Source: an uncultured Lachnospiraceae bacterium
Lineage (GTDB): Bacteria; Bacillota; Clostridia; Lachnospirales; Lachnospiraceae
Direction of reading: 5' to 3'
Length of the DNA: 64,000 nucleotides
Assembly (NCBI GenBank): GCA_910587295.1
Contig: CAJULP010000077.1
Span: forward strand, 1-64,000
The number at the start of each line of letters is the position of its first letter. Within the stretch, counting starts at the first letter, position 1. Below are positions 17,279 through 26,019 of this stretch, piece by piece. A model generated the notes under the pieces. It did no database searches. It saw nothing but the letters and a program-made list of their open reading frames with translations, and was not told the origin of the DNA. Position numbers and translations under genes: made by a program.

Positions 17279-18658
17279 TTAACGCTTTAAAAGATTTTCT
17301 CCAATGTTTACCACGTCTCCGGCTCCCATAGTTATCAACAAGTCTTCGGGATGACAATTTTTTAATATAAAATTTTCGATCTCTTCAAAGGTAGGAAAAA
17401 AGTCACAGGCAGTTCCCAGTGTTAGGATTTCACTTTTAAGGTCCTGTGAGCTGATCCCCAAATTATCCGTTTCCCGTGCCGGGTAGATCTGCGCCAATAT
17501 CACATGATCCGCCAGGGATAAGGCTTTTGCAAAGTCCTTTAAAAACGCTTTTGTCCGGGTGTAGGTATGGGGCTGGAACACACACCAGAGGTCTTTATGG
17601 GGAAAATTTTGGGCAGCTTTTAAAGTTGCGGTAATTTCTGTGGGATGATGTGCATAATCATCTATTATGACCGTTCCGTTTAGGCTGCCTTTGTATTCAA
17701 ATCTGCGGTTCGTTCCGCTAAAGTGGAGCAGGGCATTTTGGGTGACGGCCGGATCAATGGAAAACAGTTCCGCAAGGATAATGGCAGCCATGGCGTTGTA
17801 GATATTATGTTCTCCGGGAACGCCAAGGCAGAAGCGTTCCGCCAAAACGCCTTTATGGCACAGGGTAAAGCCCGGGCAGCCTTTTTCGTCATAGGTGATT
17901 TCAACAGGGTAGTAATCGCAGTGGTTCCCGCTGCCATAGGTGACGATCCGGCAGGACAACCCTGAGGTGATGGCGGCAAGCTCCGGGATATCCCCGTTGA
18001 TGATCAAAGTTCCGTCATCCGGAATCAGCGCGGCAAAGCGGTGGAAGGAATGGCGGATATCGTCAATATCCCGGAAGAAATCCAAATGATCTTCTTCCAC
18101 GTTCAGTATGATGCCTATCTTTGGGAAAAAGCTTAAGAAACTGTTGGTGTATTCGCAGGCTTCGGTGACAAAATAGCCGGAATGTCCGATACGGATATTG
18201 CCGCCTATGGTCTTTAAGATACCGCCGATGGAAAGGGTAGGGTCGGTATCCGCGGCAAGAAGAATCTCTGAGATCATGGATGTTGTTGTGGTCTTGCCGT
18301 GAGTTCCGCTTACGGCAACGGGAAGTTCATAATTTTTCATAAGCTGGCCTAAAAGCTCTGCCCGGGTAAGGGAAGGGATACCAAGCTTACCCATAGCCAC
18401 ATACTCGGGATTGTCAGGATGGATCGCACTGGTGTACACCACAAGGTCGATGCCGTCTGTCAGGTTTTCCGCTTTTTGGCCATAGTGGACGGATGCGCCT
18501 TTTTGAGTAAGGAGCTGCGTCAGGGGGGATTCCCGCAGGTCGGATCCGGAAACCCGGAACCCTTTTTCCAGCAGGATTTCCGCCAGGCCGCTCATGCTGA
18601 TGCCTCCGATCCCGATAAAGTATATATGGACAGGATGATTAAAATTGATCTGATACAT
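17279..18658 (-). CDS. murC: UDP-N-acetylmuramate--L-alanine ligase
   Basis: The 459-residue cytoplasmic enzyme adds L-alanine to UDP-MurNAc, the first peptide step of peptidoglycan synthesis. It opens with the IGIGGISMSGLAE nucleotide-sugar fold, has the ATP loop GTHGKTTTTSMI, the EEDHLDFF segment, NRRFEYKG, and the DDYAHHPTEI motif of MurC. Length is normal. A GGAGGATCC ribosome binding site precedes the start. It is transcribed from its own promoter and is followed by the DnaA-box array and dnaD. Confidence 0.96.
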   Translation of the reverse strand: MYQINFNHPVHIYFIGIGGISMSGLAEILLEKGFRVSGSDLRESPLTQLLTQKGASVHYGQKAENLTDGIDLVVYTSAIHPDNPEYVAMGKLGIPSLTRAELLGQLMKNYELPVAVSGTHGKTTTTSMISEILLAADTDPTLSIGGILKTIGGNIRIGHSGYFVTEACEYTNSFLSFFPKIGIILNVEEDHLDFFRDIDDIRHSFHRFAALIPDDGTLIINGDIPELAAITSGLSCRIVTYGSGNHCDYYPVEITYDEKGCPGFTLCHKGVLAERFCLGVPGEHNIYNAMAAIILAELFSIDPAVTQNALLHFSGTNRRFEYKGSLNGTVIIDDYAHHPTEITATLKAAQNFPHKDLWCVFQPHTYTRTKAFLKDFAKALSLADHVILAQIYPARETDNLGISSQDLKSEILTLGTACDFFPTFEEIENFILKNCHPEDLLITMGAGDVVNIGENLLKR

Positions 18659-18702
18659 AAGGATCCTCCGTTACGATTTGATTCGCATTTATTTTTAACA
18701 TA

Positions 18703-18731
18703 ATTATATATAATTACACAGTAAAAACCAA
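18703..18731 (-). promoter_or_regulatory. Promoter of murC
   Basis: On the minus strand TTGGTT (18726-18731), a 17-base spacer and TATAAT (18703-18708) lie about 45 bases upstream of the murC start. The 308-base gap between the divergent murC and glgC genes holds this promoter and the glgC promoter, is AT-rich, and shows no gene. Confidence 0.55.
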
Positions 18732-18866
18732 TGAGATTTTACAATAAATAAGGCAAAAGAAGCATGATTTTGTAATTTTACCGAACGCAAAAAACATATG
18801 CGCAGGAAGCGTTGTTAGTTTTTTACAGAAAAATAGTGTGATATTAGAATAAAATTGTAAAAAATA

Positions 18867-18895
18867 TTCACTTTCCGGGGAATATATGATATAAT
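18867..18895 (+). promoter_or_regulatory. Promoter of glgC
   Basis: TTCACT (18867-18872), a 17-base spacer and a perfect TATAAT (18890-18895) lie about 70 bases upstream of glgC. It probably drives glgC-glgD and perhaps spoVG. Confidence 0.6.
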
Positions 18896-18966
18896 ATTCA
18901 TGCGTTTTATGATTGGTACCTGTATCAAAAAGATAGTATCAAAATTTACTTGTAAGAGGTGATGAA

Positions 18967-20241
18967 ATGGTTAAGAAGGAAATGATCGCAATGTTGTTGG
19001 CCGGCGGCCAGGGAAGCAGGTTAGGGGTCCTTACTTCCAAGGTTGCCAAGCCGGCGGTATCTTTTGGGGGAAAATACCGTATTATTGACTTCCCGTTAAG
19101 CAATTGTATCAATTCGGGGGTCGACACGGTAGGCGTGCTGACACAGTACCAGCCCCTTAGGTTAAATACCCATATCGGCATTGGTATTCCATGGGATCTT
19201 GACAGGAACATTGGAGGTGTGACGGTGCTCCCACCCTATGAAAAGAGTGCCAACAGCGAATGGTATACCGGTACGGCCAACGCCATTTATCAGAATCTGG
19301 ATTACATGGAAAGCTTTAACCCGGAATACGTCCTGATTCTTTCCGGTGACCACATTTATAAGATGGATTATGAGGTCATGCTGGATTTCCATAAGGAAAA
19401 GGGCGCTGATGTAACGATCGCTGTCATGCCGGTTCCCATGGAAGAAGCAAAGCGTTTCGGCATTATGATCACGGATGATAACCGGAAAATCACGGACTTT
19501 GAAGAAAAGCCGGAAAACCCCAGAAGTAACCTCGCCTCTATGGGTATCTACATTTTCAACTGGAAGACACTTAAGGAAGCTCTTTTAGTAAATGCGGACC
19601 AGCCGGGGCTGGATTTTGGTAAGCATGTGATCCCCTATTGCCATCAAAAAGGGGAGTCACTTTACGCTTATGAGTTTAACGGATATTGGAAGGATGTGGG
19701 AACGCTGAATTCTTACTGGCAGGCGAATATGGAACTTATTGATATTGTTCCTGAATTTAACCTGTACGAAGAATACTGGAAGATCTACACCAGAAGTGAA
19801 ATCCTGCCGCCGCAGTATATTGCGGACAGTACGCTGGTGGAACGTAGCATTTTAGGGGAAGGGACCGAGGTCTACGGGGAAGTTTATAATTCCGTGATCG
19901 GCTGCGGCGTGACCATAGGGAAGGGCAGTGTGGTCAGGGATTCCATCATCATGAACAATACCGTCATCAAAGAGGGGTGTGAGCTGAATAAGGCGATCAT
20001 TGCGGAAAATGTCCGGATTGGCAGTCATGTAAGACTGGGCGTCGGCGATGAAGCGGAAAATGAGACGGATCCCCATATCTACAACAGCGGTATCGTGACC
20101 ATAGGCGAAAAGAGCGTCCTGCCGGATGGCGTTACGGTGGGGAAAAATTCCTGTATTTTCGGGGTTACTACATTAGATGACTTCCAGGATAAATCTCTTG
20201 CAAGTGGAAAAACATTGATTAAGGCAGGTGATGAAAAGTGA
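18967..20241 (+). CDS. glgC: Glucose-1-phosphate adenylyltransferase, catalytic subunit
   Basis: The 424-residue enzyme makes ADP-glucose for glycogen synthesis. It has the nucleotidyltransferase start LLAGGQGSRLGVLT, the FPLSNCINSG and GTANAIYQN segments, the SGDHIYKMDY metal site, the FEEKP sugar-phosphate motif, and a C-terminal left-handed beta-helix. Its stop overlaps the glgD start by four bases, so the two subunits are made together. GlgC/GlgD pairs are typical of Firmicutes, where GlgC carries the activity and GlgD modulates it. Confidence 0.96.
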   Translation: MVKKEMIAMLLAGGQGSRLGVLTSKVAKPAVSFGGKYRIIDFPLSNCINSGVDTVGVLTQYQPLRLNTHIGIGIPWDLDRNIGGVTVLPPYEKSANSEWYTGTANAIYQNLDYMESFNPEYVLILSGDHIYKMDYEVMLDFHKEKGADVTIAVMPVPMEEAKRFGIMITDDNRKITDFEEKPENPRSNLASMGIYIFNWKTLKEALLVNADQPGLDFGKHVIPYCHQKGESLYAYEFNGYWKDVGTLNSYWQANMELIDIVPEFNLYEEYWKIYTRSEILPPQYIADSTLVERSILGEGTEVYGEVYNSVIGCGVTIGKGSVVRDSIIMNNTVIKEGCELNKAIIAENVRIGSHVRLGVGDEAENETDPHIYNSGIVTIGEKSVLPDGVTVGKNSCIFGVTTLDDFQDKSLASGKTLIKAGDEK

Positions 20242-21356
20242 GAGCAATCGGTATTGTTTTAGCAGGTGGAAATAGTTTCAGAATGAAAGAGCTTTCCCAA
20301 AAAAGAGCCGTGTGTGCAATGCCTATCGCCGGCAGCTACCGGAGCATTGATTTTGCACTGAGTAATATGTCCAATTCCCATATTCAGAAGGTGGCGGTAT
20401 TTACGCAGTATAATGCCAGGAGCCTGAACGAGCATTTGAGTTCTTCCAAGTGGTGGGATTTCGGACGTAAGCAGGGCGGGCTTTATGTGTTTACGCCATC
20501 TGTTACGGCAGAGGGGAGCTTTTGGTACAGAGGAACGGCGGACGCCATCGCACAGAACCTTTCGTTTCTCAAAAACAGCCATGAGCCTTATGTGGTGATC
20601 ACTTCCGGCGACTGCGTATATAAAATGGATTACAACAAGGTGCTGGAGTATCATATAGCTAAGAAAGCGGACATCACGGTGGTCTGCAAAGATATAGGTC
20701 CGGACGCAAACGCAGAACGTTACGGCATCCTTAAGATGAATGAGGAGAGCCGCATTGAAGAATTTGATGAAAAACCTGTTGTTTCCAGTGCCAATACCAT
20801 TTCCTGCGGTATTTACGTGGTCAGGAGACGCCAGTTGATTGAAATGATTGAAAAGTGCGCTCAGGAGGACAGGTACGATTTCGTCAAGGATATCCTGATC
20901 CGTTACAAGAACCTGAAAGGGATCTACGGTTATAAGATACATGATTATTGGCGTAACATTGCAACCGTGGACGATTATTTTGACACAAACATGGATTTCC
21001 TTAAGGCCGAGACAAGGGATTATTTCTTTAAGCAGTATCCTGACATTTACTCAAAGGTTGATGATCTGCCTCCGGCCAAGTATAACGTGGGCGCACATAT
21101 CAAAAACAGCCTGATTTCCAGCGGGTGTATCGTAAACGGAACAGTGGAGGATTCCGTGATCTTTAAAAAGACATACATCGGGAATAACTGTTATATTAAA
21201 AACTCAATCATTTTAAACGATGTTTATATCGGGGATAATACTCATATTGAAAACTGTATCGTGGAAAGCCGTGATACAATCAGAGCAAACTCTTATCACG
21301 CAGGTACAGATGGCATCAAGATTGTAATTGAAAGAAATGACAGATACGTAATCTAA
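20238..21356 (+). CDS. glgD: Glucose-1-phosphate adenylyltransferase subunit GlgD
   Basis: The 372-residue protein is a GlgC paralogue with weakened active-site motifs (LAGGNSFRMKELS in place of the GxGxRL loop, ITSGDCVYKMDY) and a C-terminal beta-helix. This is the pattern of the regulatory subunit in Firmicutes. The start is GTG in the overlap GTGA with the glgC stop. It presumably forms a heterotetramer with GlgC. Confidence 0.95.
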   Translation: MRAIGIVLAGGNSFRMKELSQKRAVCAMPIAGSYRSIDFALSNMSNSHIQKVAVFTQYNARSLNEHLSSSKWWDFGRKQGGLYVFTPSVTAEGSFWYRGTADAIAQNLSFLKNSHEPYVVITSGDCVYKMDYNKVLEYHIAKKADITVVCKDIGPDANAERYGILKMNEESRIEEFDEKPVVSSANTISCGIYVVRRRQLIEMIEKCAQEDRYDFVKDILIRYKNLKGIYGYKIHDYWRNIATVDDYFDTNMDFLKAETRDYFFKQYPDIYSKVDDLPPAKYNVGAHIKNSLISSGCIVNGTVEDSVIFKKTYIGNNCYIKNSIILNDVYIGDNTHIENCIVESRDTIRANSYHAGTDGIKIVIERNDRYVI

Positions 21357-21380
21357 CCAGAGTAATAAGGGGGACGAATT

Positions 21381-21653
21381 ATGAAAATTACGGATGTGAG
21401 AGTGAGGAAGATGACCAGGGAAGGAAAAATGAGGGCTATCGTTTCTATCACGATCGATGATGAATTTGTCATTCATGACATTAAAGTAATTGAGGGGGAC
21501 AAAGGACTGTTCATTGCGATGCCGAGTAAGAAAGCGACCGACGGAGAATACAGAGACATTGCGCATCCAATCAACTCATCCACCAGGGAACGGATCCAGA
21601 GTATCATTCTGGAGCGTTATAACCAGGCTCTGTCAGAGCCGGATGAGGAATAA
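21381..21653 (+). CDS. spoVG: SpoVG septation/RNA-binding regulator
   Basis: The 90-residue protein matches SpoVG closely: MKITDVRVRKM, then IHDIKVIEG, LFIAMPSKK, the FRDI-like YRDIAHPI and the NSSTRERIQ helix. SpoVG is a small RNA- and DNA-binding regulator of sporulation, cell division and envelope genes. A GGGGGAC site precedes the ATG. It follows glgD by 24 bases and ends at a strong terminator. Confidence 0.95.
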   Translation: MKITDVRVRKMTREGKMRAIVSITIDDEFVIHDIKVIEGDKGLFIAMPSKKATDGEYRDIAHPINSSTRERIQSIILERYNQALSEPDEE

Positions 21654-21664
21654 TGAGTCCAAGG

Positions 21665-21691
21665 GAGGCTGCCATAAGGCAGTCTCTTTTT
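21665..21691 (+). terminator. Rho-independent terminator after spoVG
   Basis: A 9-bp stem (GAGGCTGCC with GGCAGTCTC, one G-T pair) with an ATAA loop is followed by TTTTT at 21687-21691. It closes the glgC-glgD-spoVG unit. Confidence 0.85.
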
Positions 21692-21786
21692 ATGCGCAGG
21701 ACGTGAACTTTGACTCTTGCGAAGAGTATGCGTGTCTGATATGATGATTATGCTTTTAAAAGGATTTTGAAGAAAGGTTAAGGAAA

Positions 21787-22368
21787 ATGGTTATTATAGC
21801 AGGACTTGGAAACCCCAAAAAAGAATATGATAATACCAGGCATAATATCGGGTTTGAGCTGATCGACGCACTGGCTGAAAAATACCATATTTCGGTGATG
21901 GACATCAAGCACAAGGCGCTTGTGGGCAGGGGCATGATCGAAGGGCATAAGGTGATCCTGGCAAAGCCTCTTACTTTTATGAATTTAAGCGGGGAAAGTA
22001 TCCGGGCGCTTGCGGATTATTATAAAATAGATTATGAGCGGGAACTGATCGTGGTATCAGATGACATTAACCTGCCACCGGGACAGATCAGGATCAGGAA
22101 GTCGGGGAGTGCGGGAGGGCACAACGGGTTAAAGGACATCATCCGGCAGCTGGGCAGTGAAAACTTCCAGCGGATTCGGATCGGGGTAGGGGAAAAGCCA
22201 AAGGGCTATGATCTTGCGGATTATGTTCTGGGGCATTTTTCAAAGGAAGAGCGGCCGCTTATGAAGGAAGGCCTTTTAAAGGCGGTAAAGGCGGCGCTTA
22301 TGATGTTGGATGATGAGACGGACCGTGCTATGAATGAGTATAACAGAAAAGTCTCCCCACAAGATTAG
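21787..22368 (+). CDS. pth: Peptidyl-tRNA hydrolase
   Basis: The 193-residue enzyme releases tRNA from stalled peptidyl-tRNA. It shows GLGNPKKEYDNTRHNIGF with the catalytic His, PLTFMNLSGES, the DDINLPPGQIRIRKSGSAGGHNGL loop and IGVGEKP. Length is typical. It lies 13 bases upstream of mfd, as often seen in Firmicutes, so the two are probably one operon. Confidence 0.96.
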   Translation: MVIIAGLGNPKKEYDNTRHNIGFELIDALAEKYHISVMDIKHKALVGRGMIEGHKVILAKPLTFMNLSGESIRALADYYKIDYERELIVVSDDINLPPGQIRIRKSGSAGGHNGLKDIIRQLGSENFQRIRIGVGEKPKGYDLADYVLGHFSKEERPLMKEGLLKAVKAALMMLDDETDRAMNEYNRKVSPQD

Positions 22369-22381
22369 AAAGGATTTTGGC

Positions 22382-25300
22382 ATGAAGGCTTTAACGGCGC
22401 CCCTTATGGAGTTGGGCGAGTTTGAAGAATTAAAGAAACGGCTGGAAAAAGAAAGGGCCTGCGTGGCGCTTACGGGCTGTGTGGAGTCTCAAAAGCTTCA
22501 TATGGTCTATGGACTTGGGGAAGGGTTTTATAACCGGCTGATCGTCACGTTCAGCGATCTTAGGGTAAAGGAGCTTTTGGAGGATTACCGCTTTTATGAC
22601 AGGGATGCGGCAGCTTATCCTGCCAGGGATCTGATATTTTACCAGTCGGATATCCACGGGAACCGATTGGTGATGGAGCGGATGAAGTGTCTGCGCCGGA
22701 TATTAGAGGGGAAGCCGGTGACTGTGGTCACCACCTTCTCAAGCCTTCTTGCGCCCCAGATTCCGTTGTCCGCATGGAAGGATCATTTGTTCCGGATAGA
22801 AGAAAATGGAACGGTAGACGAAAAAGAACTGGCGGATGCTTTGGTGGAAATGGGATACGAGAAGACCTATCAGGTGGAGGTACCGGGCCAGTTCAGCATC
22901 CGCGGCGGCATTGTGGATATTTTTGACCTGACGGAGGAAAATCCCTACCGGGTGGAGCTGTGGGGGGATGAGGTGGAATCAATCCGCAGCTTTGACGTGT
23001 TAAGCCAGCGGTCCATTGAAAAACTATCCGGTATCACGGTCTATCCTGCCAGTGAAATGCTCTTGTCCGAGGAACAGTTAAGAGCGGGCATGGAAAGGAT
23101 CGAGAAGGAAGGGGAAGCGTTTTCCCAAAAGCTCCGCAGCCAGTTTCATACGCAGGAAGCCCACCGGGTGGATACGCAGATAAAGGAACTGTCAGAGCAG
23201 GTTTGTGAATTCCGCAATCTGGTCAATCTGGATGCGTATATCCATTATTTTTACCAGGACACGGTGTCTTTTTTGGAATTGTTTGACAGGGAGGATACCT
23301 GTGTTTTTGTGGACGAGCCGGCAAGGGTCAGGGAGCATGCCGAGGCGGTGGAGCTGGAATTTCGGGAAAGCATGATGCACCGGGTGGAAAAGGGTTATAT
23401 CCTGCCGGGGCAGATGGATCTTTTGTACCCGGTAAGTGAGATGGCGGCGAAACTGGAGCTTGGGCGGATTGTGACCTTGGCGTCATTGGATCTTAAGAAC
23501 GCCCTGTTTAAACCGGATAAAAAGGCGGATATCACGGTTAAAAGCATTTCATCTTACCACAACAGTTTTGAGGCCCTTTTGCAGGATTTAAAGCGGTATC
23601 GAAAAAACGGTTACAGGGTGCTTTTGCTATCCGGCTCACGGACCAGGGCGGCAAGACTTGCGGACGACCTTTGCGAATGCGGGATGACGGCTTTTTATTC
23701 GGAAAATTCGGACAGGGAGCTTAAGCCCGGGGAGATCATGACTTTTTATGGCCGGGTGCTTAAGGGGTTTGAATATCCTCTTTTAAAGTTTGTGGTGATT
23801 TCCGAAAGTGATATTTTCGGAGCGGAAAAAAAGAAAAAGAAGAAAAAAAAGACATATGAAGGAAGAAAGATCAACGACTTCAATGAGCTGAAGATCGGGG
23901 ATTATGTGGTCCATGAAAACCACGGTCTTGGCATTTACCGGGGGATTGAAAAGGTAGAGGTCGAGAAGGTGGTAAAGGATTACATCAAGATTGAATACCG
24001 GGATGGCGGCAATCTGTACGTTTTGGCCACCGGTCTTGACGTGATCCAGAAATATGCTTCGGCGGATGCAAGGCGGCCGAAGCTGAATAAACTGGGAACC
24101 CTGGAATGGAGCAGGACAAAAAGCAAGGTCAGGGAGGCCACGGGAGAAGTAGCTAAGGATCTGGTGGAGCTTTATGCTCTCCGCCAGCAGAAAAATGGGT
24201 TCCAATACGGGGAGGACACGGTCTGGCAGAAGGAATTTGAAGAATTATTCCCTTTTGAGGAAACGGAAGACCAGCTTGCGGCCATTGAGGCCACCAAAAA
24301 GGATATGGAAAGCACCAAGATCATGGACCGGCTGATCTGCGGGGATGTGGGCTATGGTAAGACGGAAATCGCCATCCGGGCAGCTTTTAAGGCGGTACAG
24401 GAAGGAAAGCAGGTGGTGTATCTGGTTCCTACCACGATCCTGGCCCAGCAGCATTATAATACCTTTGTACAGAGGATGAAAGATTATCCGGTGAGGATTG
24501 ATCTGCTGTCCAGGTTCCGGACAAGCGGGGAGCAGAAAAAGACCATCGAGGACCTGAAAAAGGGATTTGTGGATATTGTGATCGGAACCCATAGAGTCTT
24601 GTCTGCGGATGTAACGTATAAGGATGTAGGTCTTCTTATTATAGACGAGGAACAGCGTTTTGGCGTAACCCACAAGGAAAAGATCAAGAAGATGAAAGAA
24701 AACGTGGATGTGTTGACGTTGACGGCAACGCCGATTCCCAGGACACTGCATATGAGCCTTGTAGGGATCAGGGATATGAGTGTCCTTGAGGAGGCGCCCA
24801 ATGACAGGATGCCGATCCAGACCTATGTGATGGAATATAATGAGGAGATGGTCAGGGAAGCCATTGTGCGGGAATTGTCCAGAAACGGCCAGGTATACTA
24901 TGTCTATAACCGGGTAAACCGCATTGCGGATGTGGCGGCTGCAATCCAGGCGCTGGTGCCGGAAGCCGTGGTGGCTTTTGCCCACGGGCAGATGCAGGAG
25001 CGGGAGCTGGAACGGATCATGTATGATTTTATCAGCGGAGAGATCGACGTGCTGGTGTCCACTACCATTATAGAGACGGGCCTTGACATTTCCAACGTAA
25101 ACACCATGATCATCCACGATTCCGATAATATGGGACTTTCCCAGCTTTACCAGCTGAGAGGGCGGGTAGGAAGAAGCAACCGCACCGCATACGCTTTTTT
25201 GATGTATAAACGGGATAAGATGTTAAAGGAAGTGGCGGAAAAGCGGCTTGCGGCAATCAAAGAGTTTACGGATTTAGGGAGCGGGTTTAAGATCGCCATG

Positions 25301-25903
25301 CGCGACCTTGAGATCCGGGGGGCCGGGAACCTGTTAGGCTCCCGCCAGCACGGGCATATGCAGGCGGTAGGGTATGACCTTTACTGCAAAATGTTAAATG
25401 AGGCGGTAAAAAGCTTAAAGGGGATTGGAACGGCAGAAGACTTTGTGACTTCCGTGGATCTGGACGTGGACGCTTTTATTCCTCCTGCCTATATCGTTAA
25501 TGAAGCCCAGAAACTGGATATCTATAAGCGGATCGCCGGGATTGAAAACCAAAGTGAATGTGATGACATGAAGGAGGAGCTGCTGGACCGGTTTGGGGAG
25601 ATACCGGTGGCGGCGGAAAACCTTCTGCGCATCGCCATGATCAGGGTAAGGGCCCACAGGCTGTTTGTTACGGAATTAAAAGGGCGGAATGGGGAAATCC
25701 GCTTTAATTTGAAACAGGACGCAAAGATCCACGGAGAACGTATTCCGGAACTGCTAAAGAAGTATGAGAAATTGTCTTTTAACCATAAAGGGGCGCCTTT
25801 TTTCCTGTTCCGGTATAAAAAATGCGGCATGGTGGAGCGGGATGCCCAGATGCTGCTTTCCTTCACGGAGGAAGTGTTAGGGGAGATGGGGATGCTCCTG
25901 TAA
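22382..25903 (+). CDS. mfd: Transcription-repair coupling factor
   Basis: The 1173-residue protein removes stalled RNA polymerase and recruits UvrA. In order: UvrB-like region (about 1-430, with GQFSIRGGIVDIF), RNA polymerase interaction domain (KIGDYVVHENHGLGIYRG), helicase with Walker A GDVGYGKTE, DEEQRFGV box, the TRG-type motif, GRVGRSNRTAYA, and a C-terminal TRCF domain. I start at ATG 22382, which follows AGAAAGGA; an in-frame ATG at 22334 would add 16 residues inside pth. A run of nine lysines (about residues 483-491, coded by an A-rich stretch at 23826-23850) lies just before the polymerase-binding domain. Confidence 0.96.
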   Translation: MKALTAPLMELGEFEELKKRLEKERACVALTGCVESQKLHMVYGLGEGFYNRLIVTFSDLRVKELLEDYRFYDRDAAAYPARDLIFYQSDIHGNRLVMERMKCLRRILEGKPVTVVTTFSSLLAPQIPLSAWKDHLFRIEENGTVDEKELADALVEMGYEKTYQVEVPGQFSIRGGIVDIFDLTEENPYRVELWGDEVESIRSFDVLSQRSIEKLSGITVYPASEMLLSEEQLRAGMERIEKEGEAFSQKLRSQFHTQEAHRVDTQIKELSEQVCEFRNLVNLDAYIHYFYQDTVSFLELFDREDTCVFVDEPARVREHAEAVELEFRESMMHRVEKGYILPGQMDLLYPVSEMAAKLELGRIVTLASLDLKNALFKPDKKADITVKSISSYHNSFEALLQDLKRYRKNGYRVLLLSGSRTRAARLADDLCECGMTAFYSENSDRELKPGEIMTFYGRVLKGFEYPLLKFVVISESDIFGAEKKKKKKKKTYEGRKINDFNELKIGDYVVHENHGLGIYRGIEKVEVEKVVKDYIKIEYRDGGNLYVLATGLDVIQKYASADARRPKLNKLGTLEWSRTKSKVREATGEVAKDLVELYALRQQKNGFQYGEDTVWQKEFEELFPFEETEDQLAAIEATKKDMESTKIMDRLICGDVGYGKTEIAIRAAFKAVQEGKQVVYLVPTTILAQQHYNTFVQRMKDYPVRIDLLSRFRTSGEQKKTIEDLKKGFVDIVIGTHRVLSADVTYKDVGLLIIDEEQRFGVTHKEKIKKMKENVDVLTLTATPIPRTLHMSLVGIRDMSVLEEAPNDRMPIQTYVMEYNEEMVREAIVRELSRNGQVYYVYNRVNRIADVAAAIQALVPEAVVAFAHGQMQERELERIMYDFISGEIDVLVSTTIIETGLDISNVNTMIIHDSDNMGLSQLYQLRGRVGRSNRTAYAFLMYKRDKMLKEVAEKRLAAIKEFTDLGSGFKIAMRDLEIRGAGNLLGSRQHGHMQAVGYDLYCKMLNEAVKSLKGIGTAEDFVTSVDLDVDAFIPPAYIVNEAQKLDIYKRIAGIENQSECDDMKEELLDRFGEIPVAAENLLRIAMIRVRAHRLFVTELKGRNGEIRFNLKQDAKIHGERIPELLKKYEKLSFNHKGAPFFLFRYKKCGMVERDAQMLLSFTEEVLGEMGMLL

Positions 25904-26019
25904 GTAATTGCATGATCCCCCCCTTTTATGAAATTCTTATGTTCAAAGGAAGGAAAATAGTGTAAAATAGTGGACGTAGCAGTTACAAATAGATAAAAGA
26001 TATCCGGAGGGATAGGATA

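Noticed and set aside
20259..20942. 227-residue open frame on the minus strand
   Set aside because: It is antisense to glgD, a clear gene with conserved motifs.
24245..25117. 290-residue open frame on the minus strand
   Set aside because: It is the antisense shadow of the mfd helicase region, with His-rich composition and no ribosome binding site.
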